From assembly GCA_024811115.1 (NCBI GenBank), contig JAKOGH010000002.1, forward strand, positions 186,001-250,000: a stretch of DNA of 64,000 nucleotides, in the 5' to 3' direction. Positions 10,301 through 21,211 of this stretch are shown here, piece after piece. The number at the start of each line of letters is the position of its first letter. The first letter of the stretch is position 1. The DNA comes from Terana coerulea (taxonomy: Eukaryota; Basidiomycota; Agaricomycetes; Polyporales; Phanerochaetaceae). The notes under the pieces were generated by a model that saw only the letters and a program-made list of their open reading frames with translations, made no database searches and was not told the DNA's origin. The position numbers were made by a program, and so were the translations under genes.

Positions 10301-12022
10301 GAGTATCGAGAGGTTGGGAGACTACAGTCGAGGCGGCGGAAGAAGATGAAGGGAGGTATGTCGGAATGGTCAGCGTTGAGCGTGTGCCCTGCTCGAGGAG
10401 CTCTGCAAAGACTCGGTGCCTGATACGAGATCAGAACAAATATGCGTATCAATCCCTTAGCAGAAGACGTACTGCCTAGCCAGCCAACTCCAGAACTCAA
10501 AGGTTTCCTCTCCAATGCCCCATCCGCGGGAGAAGTCGGCGAACTTGCGCATGTGCATTGAGTGGTGCGCAAGGGCAAGAGAGTGCTCGTTATTGTACAA
10601 ATACATTTTGCAGATCTGAGATATGCTTAATAGTGGAAGGAAAGCGAGAGGTTGGCTGCTGACCTTGACACTAATGCAGTCTGCGAGCACCTTGGCCTCT
10701 GCCCAGCGCTTGGTACGCGGAGGTAGGATGGCTGTCGATCCGAACATAACTTGTAGAGCTGAGTACGCATCCTGGTAATGTCTTACTCAGAGAGGTTAGA
10801 CTGATCGATGAGCAAAGGGCTCGCGGCGTACTTCAGAGCAACTTCGTCTTCTCCTCTGAACTCCGCGAAGCATGCCATCTTGTATTCATACCTCACAGTC
10901 CATCCTTCCGGCCTCAAAGGCCGTATGGTATTGTTCCCACCTGGAGACATGGCCGACGCGTACGAGGTGTTCGCTTGTGAATGTCGATTCCGCTTCCGCC
11001 GGACCCTCTTTGAATGGTTCGTGTAATATTCTAGAGCCGGCTCAAAGAGTGCCTCCTGCAAGCTGGTTCAGAATAAGTCTCTTGATTGCATACGGGCAAG
11101 CTGTTCTTACCTGCGCACGAAGTCACCTATCTCGGACTGCGTTACCGGGCTGAGCACGAACAGTGCCGCTCGCGGGTCGAGGCCGCTCTGCCTTCGTATA
11201 AAAGTAAGCCGAGTGTCGAGCGCAGGGTCGTCTGACATATATCAATGTCATTACACTCTGAGTAACGAACAGACAGGTATGGTATGTACCTAACATCCGT
11301 CTGCTCGCCATGAGCACGACCGTCAACTTGATGGACCTTTCGTTCGTCGTCTTCTTTTTGGTAGCTATCTCCTGTGCCAACTCTGCGTCCCTCTTCCGCT
11401 CCTCTGCCTCGCGTTCCTTGTCGTGCTCGGCGTCCGGAGCGTCCAGCGGCGAAGTGGGCGTCGAGCGTGGGTACTCGTATATGCGCTTGAACAGCACAAA
11501 CACGGATGGGACAAGTGTGGTGTGTTTGCGTATCCATATCGGCGCGATAAGACCGTCGGGGTACAGCGGAGAGGTAGGCGTAAGTGGTGATAGAGGTGAA
11601 TGTGTGGGCAGGAACTGCTGGTCTTCTGGAGGCGGCATCTTTCGCGGAGGGAAACGGACTTCCTACAACATAATACATCAGCATACGTTCACATATCACA
11701 TATATACACCAAGTTCAGGAAGTCCGCGCAAACGGTCGAAACCGGAGACCCAATACTCAAATCAGGTTGGTACACTCCTACGCACCGGTTCCACAAACAC
11801 GACCTGGAAGGTCTTGGACTTGTCCGGCTGCCATATCCCAGGTCTTCTCTGGGCTACCAATGCGTCCTTCAACCGTACGGACAACACGGAGAAGGGATCC
11901 AGGGCCTTGGGTGTCTGCGGTTGCGGCCCTGGGGAAGTTGGCGGTAGCGGTGGTGCCCCCAGGCCTGCAACGAACATAACTGGGGCGAGCTGCGAGAGCA
12001 GCTCAGGCGGATATGAGTTCAT
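7309..12022 (-). CDS. TRAPPC11: TRAPPC11-like TRAPP complex subunit (foie gras family)
   Basis: This large gene of many exons is transcribed leftward. TRAPPC11 is a scaffold subunit of the TRAPPIII/TRAPPII-type tethering complex that activates Rab1/Rab11-type GTPases at the Golgi. The first exon starts MNSYPPELLSQLAPVMFVAG, the start typical of the fungal family. Exon 2 has APIWIRKHTTLVPSVFVLF and then a charged low-complexity stretch with a Lys/Glu-rich run. The foie gras domain continues with RSIKLTVVLMASRRML and the ALEYYTNHSKRVRRKRNRH block. The C-terminal third (about 7309-9450) is beta-rich, as expected for the Gryzun domain. It includes ATIVTSWTCVGPHGI and an exon join at about 8050-8100 that reads through cleanly into DGFHAKIVDCVLDTD. 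It ends TGKSVQDITVLVLP. Exon borders in the middle were not all resolved. The stop at 7309 and the start at 12022 are clear. Confidence 0.85.
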
Positions 12023-12467
12023 TCTTCTGGATGTTCAGAGATGAAAGAAATGAAGGGTCTCATCCATGAGGTTGCACTAGCCAGTAAGAAGTATGAGCGC
12101 AAGTCGTGATGAAGTCATAAGCGCTCATTAACACTGACTACTTCAGCGAGGTGTTGAAGTGGGCCAAAAGTGGGCCGCAGTGTACGTACGTACACGGCAT
12201 AACCTACTATTTTGCATGCATGATGTACAGTAGAGGTGCACAGGAAAAATATCCGGAAAACATATGTTATGGTATCATCGAAGTCATGCTCCAGAAGAAT
12301 AATCCAACCCGCCTGGGCCACAGCCAAAAGCGAACAGATAACGGGGAAGAAAGCAGGAGAGCGAGGGCATTATAGCGAGGATCTAACCTCTAATAGCGGC
12401 GAGCATTATATACAGTGTTAGTTGTCCCGAGGAAAGAGATAAGACGATGACCCGAGGCTTAGGCGGG
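12023..12467. other. intergenic region
   Basis: This lies between the TRAPPC11 start and the stop of the glycosyltransferase gene. Only short random frames are seen. It should hold the promoter of TRAPPC11 and the 3' end of the glycosyltransferase transcript. Confidence 0.5.
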
Positions 12468-14945
12468 TCACCACTTGATCCATTCTCCATACATATTTGG
12501 TCGTTCGCCGCGAATGTATGCCTCGAACGTCCGCTTGAGGACAGTAGCCCAATCCAGGTCTCGCTTATCGTCCGCGACGGTTTCGTCTTCTGGGTCGGGC
12601 AGCTTCGTTGTCGCAGCCTCTGCTAATGACTGGCGTGCAATCTTCTCGCCTTGCCCGAAACGAGGTCCCAGGTCGGGGAAGTTGCGTGACGGATCGAAAG
12701 GTCGCCACCTGACAGCTCATGAGACGATAGCGCTTGTGCATGTAAGGCGACACACATACCAGAAGTTGTGGAAGTGATACGAATAAGCTCCCTTGAAGAA
12801 ACCGTCGAACCCAAGCGCTTGCGGTGCGCTGCTAGTTTGCAGAGGTGTCTCGAAGAAGTCTTGGAACCTGAAACAAATGTCAGTGCCATTACAAGAGGAC
12901 GCTAAATCATACACTCACTCAGTGAAGTATGGCTGTGGTGGCCGATCCCGTTGATATGATTCCGTGTTCAACCACGCAGAGTCGAATAGTGCGTCAGGAA
13001 GTCGCAACAGCAGACCCTCAAGATAGGCGTCCTTCGTATACCTTGATACACTCATTGGATGGAAGTCCAGTCCATTCTTCAACGCGGTTCTGAACAGGAA
13101 CGTGCCCAAGGCGGAGTTCTTGTTCATGCGCAAGACGGCGGTGTTGTACTTCTCCAGACGCGACCAACGGTATGCGAATGCGCCGCGCCAGCCCCATAGC
13201 TCTTCCCAATCACGGAGTAGAATCGTGTCCGCGTCCAAATAGATTCCGCCGAACCGATGGCAAAGGACGAACCGCGCCATATCGGAGAGAATGACCGAAA
13301 GCCTGTCGTAGGACGACGCAGACTTGGAGCCTACGCGGTTAACCTTGTCGTCCTTTAGCTTTTGGGCCTTCGTGGTCGTGGGACCGGGCACAGGGATCCC
13401 GTCTTCATCCTCGGCCTCTATCGTCTCGGTCTCGACTTCCTCCTCCTCGACTTTAGCAGGGACCTTCTCCACGTGGCCACCAGAGTTGAAGAGGCTGTCG
13501 CTCATGGTTCGCCACTCGTCCTTGAGCTCAGGCACGCCATCGAGTTGCTCGGTCGTATTCCACAGCTTGAATTGAATGATGTCTTTGAAGCGTGGATGGA
13601 GGAACGGCGATGCCCATGGATTTGCTTTGAGCTGGTCATACATGTCACGGACCGCCGAGGGATTCGGGACGGACGCTGCGGGGCCAGGGTTGATCCACAT
13701 CCAGAATTTGGGCCTGCAGACATGTGGGTCTGGGTGGTTCTCGTCGAGATGAATACCGAGGTTCTGAGTGAAGAGGAACGAGAGGAGGGCGAGATACGGC
13801 TTGTCGGTGAACGGCCCCGCCCAGAACATGTGGTAGAGTCGTGGATTCTCTTCGTCACATACACTCGGCAGGTCCTTGTATGCGCTGTACTTCGGCGGCG
13901 CAGGTAAGTGGAGATGTGGCTCCCATTCGGCGCCGCGCAGCTTAGGGAGGTCGTTGGCCGGGTCCGCCAAGCCTTGTGCCTTGAGCGCGAATGCGGGTTT
14001 TGAGAACTCGGCCGGATCCGTGGTGTTGTCGCCTGCTGCTTCCTCGACATAGATATACTTCCAGTCGTCCATCTTCGCTCGCCTAACCCTAGCTCCGAGT
14101 TCAAGTCCGGCTCCCAATCGGAGCACCTCCAGACAGTCGCGTACATACTATGACACGTCAAACATGAGCTGAAGCACAGGCAACATATGACCTGACATAC
14201 CTTGCCCGTAGAGAAATCGCACTGGTCCATGATAACATCCAAGTCGGCAACACTACCAGGAATGGGTCGGGGTGGGTACGCAATGTTCTTGGGGTCGTGC
14301 TTGATTTCTGGGTAGACACGCTTGGGTCCCAGTCCCAAGGTGTCTGTGGCAATGGGGCCTCTAAATCGCGGTGGCAATGACATAGTCCGGCGGGGAGACA
14401 AGGCTGGATTGCGAAGCGGGTTGAGGAAGCCAATTTGCTCCGGTACTGCACAACATAATGAGATGAGGGCATACATGCATACGGACGTGACACGTACTCC
14501 GGCGCCCACTGGGATAATGTCCCGCCGCGACCTCCCACTCCCATATTCGCTGCAGATCCTCTCGCCTATACACGAGCGTGGACGGGTCAGGGAACGACAA
14601 GGCCGTAGGCCAGGACTGCCCATTTCCGCCGAACCGCCTCGTCACAACAAAGGTGAAGTAGAAGAACGCAAGAACACCCAGGATGAGCATGAATGGCCCG
14701 CGTCGCCTGCCGAACCTCGATTGGCTGGAATGGACCATCCGCGGGAGGTTGGGAATCATAAGCCTGAGTCTTCGTGTGCGCACGCCGGGAATGGGCAAAG
14801 ACACGGGCTGAAGCCATGCTACACTCCCGTGCTGTCGATGCCGCTTCTCTAGCACAGCCGAGCTTGTATACGTGGGCAGACCGTTGCCAAGATGTGGCTT
14901 TTCTGCGTAGCCGTTATTACGGTTGAAATACATGGAGGACGCCAT
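12468..14945 (-). CDS. type II membrane glycosyltransferase with DXD motif
   Basis: The protein is a Golgi-type glycosyltransferase. An N-terminal cytosolic tail of about 80 residues precedes one transmembrane helix (GPFMLILGVLAFFYFTFVV), then a long lumenal domain. The catalytic region has FVLCHRFGGIYLDADTILL, whose DAD is a DXD motif for divalent-metal-dependent sugar-nucleotide binding. This arrangement is shared with GT32-like and capsular-polysaccharide-type transferases. An acidic insert (Glu/Asp-rich, about 13380-13470) separates two parts of the domain. The C-terminal exons encode FHNFWWRPFDPSRNF and end GEWIKW at 12468. At least five introns are seen (for example near 14190, 14480, 12900 and 12750), and the exon joins inspected stay in frame. 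Donor sugar and acceptor cannot be told from sequence; cell-wall or glycoprotein mannosylation is a guess. It is divergently arranged with the next gene, 259 bp apart. Confidence 0.8.
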
Positions 14946-15204
14946 GTCATTGAGTCCAGTGAGTCAGCCGACTACAGCGGGGTGGAATCCAGCGACCAGA
15001 GGTCTAACGACGACGACGAAGGGGTAAAAGACAACGGCGAACCCACCGCTCAGTTTCGCTGAAAAGTACAGGCGCTAATCATAGGTCTGCTTTGGCTGTG
15101 ATGGGCGCCAAGTCGCCACATAGCTCTCGTCTGCGCCCACCACCGCCCGTTTGGCGTCACAGTGAACTGACGTCTGTTGTAATATCAGTCCATCGTAGGC
15201 CGTT

Positions 15205-16247
15205 ATGGGAAAAGCAGCACAGCTTGCGCAGGTTCAAGGCTTGTATGATGGTAAGTCGAAGTTGACCGGTCAGTCAAGCTTGCAGACTTACCTGTCGTCC
15301 CATCTAGTCGCACGAAAAGGTTTCACCATAATTCCCGCCGTTGTTTGCCCATTAACGTTCCTAATCGACGCACCGTTTGGTCGTTTCACTCCCAAAAGTC
15401 AGGATAGTATATGGCTAGTTGATGGTACGTGGTCAAGTTGTGCACTTCGCGACCAGTACACTAACCTGACACGCTCGCCCCACGTGTAGGAGTCAAGTCG
15501 TGGATTGTTATGGAACTCGTCGCACCCCTCTCATTCTCTTACGCCTTCCTTCACTCGCCACTCTCTGCTGTACACTTTGGTGAACCACCAGTACTCTCAC
15601 TGTCAAATCCACCCACCTTTCTCGCGGCGCTCTTCCTTGTCCATTACCTGAACCGCGCGATTGTCTCTCCGCTGCGTACACCTTCACGTTCCAAGTCTCA
15701 CCTGATTGTGCCTCTGTTCGCAGTCGCTTTCAACATTATCAACGGCAATCTCATGGGCAGCTACCTGTCGTCGCCTCTCGCCTCCGCGTTCCTCCACAAC
15801 GCATTCTCACGCCCGCTCTTCTGGGCCGGCGTCGGTATCTGGGCACTTGGTTTCGCAGGCAACATCCTCCACGATGAGCTCCTCTTGAACCTCCGGCGCA
15901 GTGCGCAGTCTAAAGGAAAAGGCAAAGATGCAAATGACGATGACAACAATGGCAAGAAGAAGCAAGAGCACTACGCCATTCCGTACGGGTATCTCTACTC
16001 CCTCGTCTCGTACCCGAATTACCTCTGCGAATGGATGGAGTGGCTTGGCTTCGCCCTTGCAGCATCGCCAACACCTTCATTCGCCTCCGCCTCTACCTTT
16101 CTAGAGACCATAACACCGCCATTCGTGTTTTTCTTGTCAGAGGTGCTGTTGATGCTTCCCAGGGCTTACAGAGGTCACAAATGGTATCATACCCGCTTTC
16201 CAGACTACCCGAAGGAACGGAAAGCTGTGATTCCATTCCTGTTCTAA
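15205..16247 (+). CDS. steroid 5-alpha-reductase-like membrane enzyme
   Basis: Three exons (15205-15250, 15308-15424, 15490-16247) sum to 921 nt (306 residues) with no break. The product matches the 3-oxo-5-alpha-steroid 4-dehydrogenase family, NADPH-dependent reductases of the ER membrane. Signatures seen are CPLTFLIDAPFGRFTP at about residues 32-47, KSWIVMELVAPLSF, the FNIINGNLMGSYL segment, and near the C-terminus GYLYSLVSYPNYLCEW followed by FPDYPKERKAVIPFLF. Several hydrophobic helices fit a multi-pass enzyme. A basic, Asp/Asn-rich loop (KGKGKDANDDDNNGKKK) interrupts the C-terminal domain and looks lineage-specific. The substrate in fungi is unknown; a sterol or other enone lipid is likely. 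The start is supported by the 46-nt first exon giving LYD-VARKGFTIIP across the splice. Confidence 0.88.
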
Positions 16248-16378
16248 ACTCGGACTGAATTCCGTATTACCCTAGTGCACAGGTTATGATAGGTGTCCAG
16301 TGGAAGATGTGTAGTCAACGTAAAGATAGCCGTCTGCCGGACCATTTAGTAGATAGGCAGGGTCGCAATCGAAGCTGG

Positions 16379-17241
16379 TTATCTACTGGAACCGTAGCGT
16401 GCCTTGCGGCCGAGGTCGAATGGTACATATTTGTACTTGATCATATGCCTATCACTTGTTAGCAAGAGGCGCCCCAAGGGAAAGTGTAGACATACTGGAT
16501 CTGTCTCCGCATGGTGAGGGCAAACAGTACAAAGAAGTACATGACCAGGATCGGCCAGTACACGGGAACATCAAATGCTTGAGAGAATGTACAGAAAATG
16601 GCGATAAGAGTGGCGCGAGTCGACGACAGCCTGTCCAATCTTCAGCGCGAAGCTACAGATACAAAGCGGCCCTCACTCACCAGAACTGCCATTCCGGTAG
16701 CCTGCGGACGAAAGGCCTGAACTCGTCATCCCGCGCAGATGGCAATGAAGACATATCCTCTCCGCCTCCTTCTATCTCGTCAGCCAAAAGGTCTTCTTGT
16801 AGGGAAGGGTCAAATTTTGGTTGAAGGAACGCCAGCAGGAGGTTCAACAGGTATATCGCATAAGCGTCTGAGCAGGAAGTGAGTAAAACATCATGGTAAG
16901 GTAATATGGACATACAGCAGACTAGATTTTCGGGACGTGGTTCGTGGGCTTTAGTATGAGGGATGCGGTGAGCATAAGTAAGACGAACCAATGTACCACT
17001 ATTCGAAGGAGAAGAATTAACAACGAAGGCTCTCGTGTAAGCAACTGATAAAACGCACCCCTTGCGCGAGAACAATTCTCAACAGGAATATGCTGAGCAT
17101 GCCCAATGACCCGAGCCACCGGTAGAGCACGAACGGCGTGACCTTGTCCAAAGCCTGCTGGTACTGCCTCTGCAGCTTCGCATACTGAGTGGATATTGGC
17201 TGGAAGGGTGTGTCTGAGGCCGTGGTGTCGGATGAAGACAT
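16379..17241 (-). CDS. RER1: RER1 ER-retrieval receptor
   Basis: Rer1 sits in the early Golgi and returns certain membrane proteins and unassembled subunits to the ER in COPI vesicles. Six exons on the minus strand: 17241-17059, 16998-16989 (10 nt), 16921-16916 (6 nt), 16867-16681, 16630-16496 and 16448-16379. They sum to 591 nt and 196 residues, equal in length to human RER1. The family signatures are all present: QALDKVTPFVLYRW, AFLQPKFDPSL, DDEFRPFVRRLPEWQFW, FDVPVYWPILVMYFFVLFAL, TMRRQIQHMIKYKYVPF. Four hydrophobic segments are visible. The two microexons are required: together they encode WYI-V-CY, restoring WYIVCYAYAIYLLN, which lines up with WYIVTYALGIYHLN in the human protein. Both have proper GT/AG neighbours and introns of 60, 67 and 48 bp. 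The gene is divergent from the TDA10-like gene, 365 bp apart. Confidence 0.95.
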
Positions 17242-17606
17242 CATTTTCGTCAAGAGGGCCGTGAAGAGAAAGGGTAACCGGGAGGACGTGCGTACGCCGT
17301 GGACGCTTGCGTTGAGAGTAGAGTCCAACGCGCAGCCCCGACGCAGTGCCACGAATGGTTGGCGTCTAGCTGGGCGGAACGCCATCAGCGGAGACCTTCG
17401 GAGTCCCAATCGTCTGCGTGGACAGAGAGCGCGGAGCTCCAACGCTAAATGCCTTCCCGGGTCCCCATCGGCCCGACCTCGTGAGGTTCACTCTTCGCCA
17501 GTCCAACGGTCCGACAACAGAATGGGCTTCTGTCAACATCTTCTGTACCAAACCACTGGACGTAAGGACGAAACCGCAGCACTCTTCTTCTACCAGACTT
17601 GCGACG

Positions 17607-18649
17607 ATGGAGCCGCCGCAAGCCGTGAAGCACATGAGCCAGCATGTCTTGCGGGAACTTGCTCTCCATCGGAATGGCCGCGACAGTGCCAGCATCCCGC
17701 CGCTCTTCGTTGCCGTACAGGGTCCTCAAGGTAGCGGAAAGACGTTCCTTACGTCCCGCTTGCGAGAAACGTTGACGTCTCAACCGCACTCTCTGGCGAT
17801 GGTCGTACTCTCCATTGATGATCTCTACCTTCCGCATAGCGGCCTTGTGGAAGTCGCTCAAGCCTATCCAGAAACAGGCTTTTGCAAGGTCGAGGACAGC
17901 CGGGTACTCACGACGTGGAACTAGGGTCGGATATACTGGCCCAATTGAAACGCATTAACGATGCCGAGAGCTCCGAGCCGGTACACATCCCGAGCTTTGA
18001 CAAGAGCTTGCACGGAGGCGAAGGAGATCGTATACCGCAAGGCACGCTTGTACAAGGTCCTGTTGATATCGTCGTTCTAGAGGGATGGTGTGTTGGATTC
18101 TATCCGTCGAGCGAAGAGGCAACCGATCGCCAGTTCGACCTGCCAGTACCAGGCCTTGCCAAGGACTTCTTCCGCAAGCGAGGATTCAGGAAAGAGGATG
18201 TTCTCGATATCAACGAAAGGCTGAGGGGTATGTCTGGGTGGTGGTCATTCTTCGATGCCTTCATTCAAGTATGTCCGAACATAATTTCGTGAAACTACTC
18301 GCAGGTTACGTCTTTTCAGATTAAGCCTGTTGAAAGCCATCCCTACGATTATATATACAAATGGAGGCTACAGCAAGAGCACAATATGAAAGCCGCTAAT
18401 GGTGGAAAGGGAATGACCGATGAGCAAGTCGAGAAGTGAGTCCATTCTGCACGAGTAGCTCAGTCGTCTTGCTCACCGCACCTCAGGTTTGTAGATCGGT
18501 ACATTCCAGGCTATGTATTCTTCGGAGGTGGTATCGTCAGTGGTGGCTATGACAAGGATGGCAAGCAGCAACAACCTCCATGGATCGGTAAAGGCCTACG
18601 CATACATGTAGGCGAGAATCGAGAAGTCCTGGATGTCAGCATGTTTTGA
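17607..18649 (+). CDS. TDA10: TDA10/glycerate-kinase-like P-loop kinase, frame broken
   Basis: Three exons: 17607-18268, 18320-18435 and 18487-18649. The family (yeast Tda10, plant D-glycerate 3-kinase) is a P-loop fold with a phosphoribulokinase-like core. Walker A is GPQGSGKTFL at about residue 38. SIDDLYLPH follows, then LLQGRGQPGTHDVELG, DIVVLEGWCVGF, and the C-terminal YIYKWRLQQEHNMKA and DRYIPGYVFFGGG. Exons total 941 nt; 942 are needed. The frame breaks at 17872-17874: CCAGAAACAGG should read with one more A to give PE-N-RLLQGRG. A 31-nt intron could also bridge the break but would be too short for this genome. Because the rest is well conserved, a homopolymer indel in the assembly is the best explanation. 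The start at MEPPQAVKH was chosen as the first ATG in the correct frame near the kinase domain. Confidence 0.88.
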
Positions 18650-19112
18650 TGAGCCAGACTGGGTGCGACCTCTACATGTAAGCCTTCATGGATGATCACG
18701 CTACGTGCTCAAAACGAAATATACACATATGCTTCTAGCTTGGGCGCATGCAAGAATAGATGAAGCCGCTTTTCCAAGAGCCTCGGAATTTGGCCAGCTG
18801 TTTGTTTGGCTGGGATCAGTGCCAATGAGCACGCTTTTGGCCGTTTCGAGTGCTTCCTCGTCGAGGCTGCATTTGCAAAGTATTTCAAGCAATAGGTTCG
18901 CAGTGTAGGTATCATAGGCACCCAGCGCGAATTGATCCGCCGACTTGCAGGATAGCAATCGCCGGAGGCCAGTCGACGTCATCATTAGACTGGATTGCCA
19001 TCCGCTGTGCTCCAAACAAGAGTAGGTTAAATGAGATATAGAGACGCAGTACTATTACACGTAATCCAAAATACACATTACACATACACAGCAGAACGAA
19101 AGGGATACCTCG
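18650..19112. other. intergenic region between convergent genes
   Basis: This region holds the 3' ends of the TDA10-like gene and of the membrane protein gene to the right. One minus-strand frame (19015-18701) is open for 104 codons but has no domain or supporting splice pattern. Confidence 0.45.
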
Positions 19113-20986
19113 TTAGCTGTAGACTGTGGTATCCTTGAGCCTCCACCTTCGCAGTGGTCCCCAATACCACATCGACGACGGACGCTCCTCCTCCACGCTC
19201 AGATGTTGGGGTAAAATACCCTCAGTCCGTCCGTCCGCCTCCTTTTGCTGTGCCCTGTTCCTCCTCCGCCTCGCTCTGCCCTCGCCATTTGGATCTTCGC
19301 CCTCCCTAGCGTCTCCTTGGCTTAAGTCGATGCTGCTGTTATCGCTGGCAGAGCTTCTGTCCTCGAACTCCTCGTCCTTCTCCATGATACCCCTTATCCC
19401 CTCGTCGCGTCCAGGATCCTCCCGCATTTGCCGCATCCCGTAACTTCCCAAGCCCCACCCTACAGCACCCGTGTCCACATCACCTGTCGTACCTTCCGCG
19501 CCTTCCCTGCCGTACACCTGCTGCATGCGCTCGACGTTCTCTTCCGCTTGCTCTCGTGCAGCCGTCAGGTGCGCATGCCGAAGGCGAAGATACCAGTAGT
19601 AGAGAAACCGGGTGGCGGCGTACTCGTTCAGGCACCTGACGAACCCGTTCGTCGCACCGGAGGACGACATGCTGGCCCCGTGCGTAGAGCCTGCGCTACT
19701 CGATCCGACCCGCCGCTCCCGCCCTGTCGCGCCCTCTCGCCTGCCTTCCGAGTCCGTGTGCTGCTCGCCTTCGGTGCACGACCCGCCGTCCGAGGCTCTG
19801 CGCCGCCGCACGCCATCATAGCCCAACGCGCCGGCGACGCCCTTCCAGAACGTCTGTGCGCGCTCGCGGCGCATCTGGCGCGCCACGAGCTTCGCCTTGC
19901 GCCGCCGCCGCCGCTTCTCCTCGCGCCGCACGAGCTCGTCGACCTCGCCAACGCCCATCCCGCTGCCGACCCACCACCACCAGCCGAGGAAGCTCTGCCA
20001 GAGGATGACGGCCCACATGAGGCCCGGCATCCACGAGTAGTGGTCCTTGCTCGGGATGTAGATGAACGTGATGCCCGTCGAGACGAGCGCGAGGACGAGC
20101 GCGCCCGCGCCGAAGGCCGCCGTGCCGCCGTCGGTGCGCCACGCCTGCTTGCGGTTGACGAGGAAGCCCCAGATAAAGAGCGCGCCGGTGAAGAGGAGCG
20201 AGAGCGTGGCGTTGCAGACGTTCTGCACTGCGGAAGCGATGCTGGTGAGCTTGCCGTCGGCGGTGTCGTTGATCGGTATGAGCTGCATGATCGCGGCGAC
20301 AATGGCGAGGGGTCCGAGTAGCATGAATATGAGCCGCCTTTCCAGACTGGAAGGGAACAGCAGTGTCAAGAATTGGATGTGTGTAATCTGGTGAATAGAC
20401 CTTGAATGACCTGACAGCTAGATGATATTGCTAAGACGCACCTGAATAAGAGCGGATGTCGTAGCATTCATGAGCAACCAAGCGGCGACCTCTCCAGATC
20501 TCCAGTTTGTGCTCTCTTGCAGTTGAAGCGGGGGTATGTCGACAGCGATGTAGTTGAGCATGTACGGCCACTGTCGGCTCTCCGTCGTAGAGGTCTCCAG
20601 CACGACATGCAGGGTAGCAATGAGCGATACAAGGAGGGTGATCACGGCCGAGAGCTGCAGGGCGTAGTTGACGGGGGCGAGCGGCCAGTGGTACTGGGCG
20701 GTGAAGATGAGGTGGATGAGCAGGACGGACGTCAGCGTCAGCACGATCCCTATCATGAGAATCTGTATCGGCAGCGAGCGAGCGAACACCGGCCTATACT
20801 GCAGTATCGGGTCGGCGGCGAAGCTGCTGCAAGAAATGAGCACAGGCGGCTCGCGGCGGTGCGAAGGTCGGGTGGGACTCACTCATCGGTGCTGTTGTAG
20901 CTGCCGTCCGCGGTGAGGTTCTGGCCGAGGGCTGAGCATGTCAGAGCGAGAAAGACACCAGCAAGCCATCGCAGGTCAATTCCCAT
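19113..20986 (-). CDS. multi-pass membrane protein with long basic/acidic C-terminal tail
   Basis: Three exons (20986-20883, 20826-20442, 20387-19113) sum to 1764 nt and 587 residues without a break. A signal peptide (MGIDLRWLAGVFLALTCSALG) is followed by an N-glycosylation-type NLTADGSYNST stretch. About seven hydrophobic segments come next, the first ones being LPIQILMIGIVLTLTSVLLI and LQLSAVITLLVSLIATLHVV. After a Trp-rich segment (FLGWWWWVG) comes a strongly basic run (EEKRRRRRKAKLVARQMRRER). About 250 residues of low-complexity Ser/Gly/Glu/Arg sequence end the protein. The overall plan (signal peptide, seven helices, cytosolic tail) resembles a receptor or an uncharacterised basidiomycete membrane protein. 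I do not recognise a named family. The GC-rich 3' half also leaves long meaningless antisense frames. Confidence 0.8.
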
Positions 20987-21211
20987 CGGGTTCGTCGTGC
21001 TCGTAGTGACATACAGCTGTGGTGGTGGTGATGGTCTGGAACGACCTCTCCACGAAAAGCATGAAGCGTCGATCAGTACTACAACAAGCGCCCATTTTAT
21101 CCGTGCATTTAATTTTGTGCACTCCGGCTCCAGCTTTGGAAGTAAAACGCTGGTGCCAACGGTTCGTAGAATCAAATATGTTTTCTTTAAAGCCTGATAG
21201 AATGAGCGGTT

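Noticed and set aside
17845..17876. A 31-nt intron could bridge the frame break in the TDA10-like kinase
   Set aside because: It has GT and AG ends but is well below the shortest intron seen here (48 bp). Adding a single A restores the conserved GRGxPGTHD context directly.
18701..19015. Minus-strand open frame of 104 codons
   Set aside because: No domain, signal peptide or splice support. It lies in the 3' region between two convergent genes.
19428..20321. Long plus-strand open frame of 297 codons
   Set aside because: Antisense shadow of the membrane protein exon at 19113-20387. It is Arg/Ala/Pro-rich, as expected from GC-rich coding DNA read backwards.
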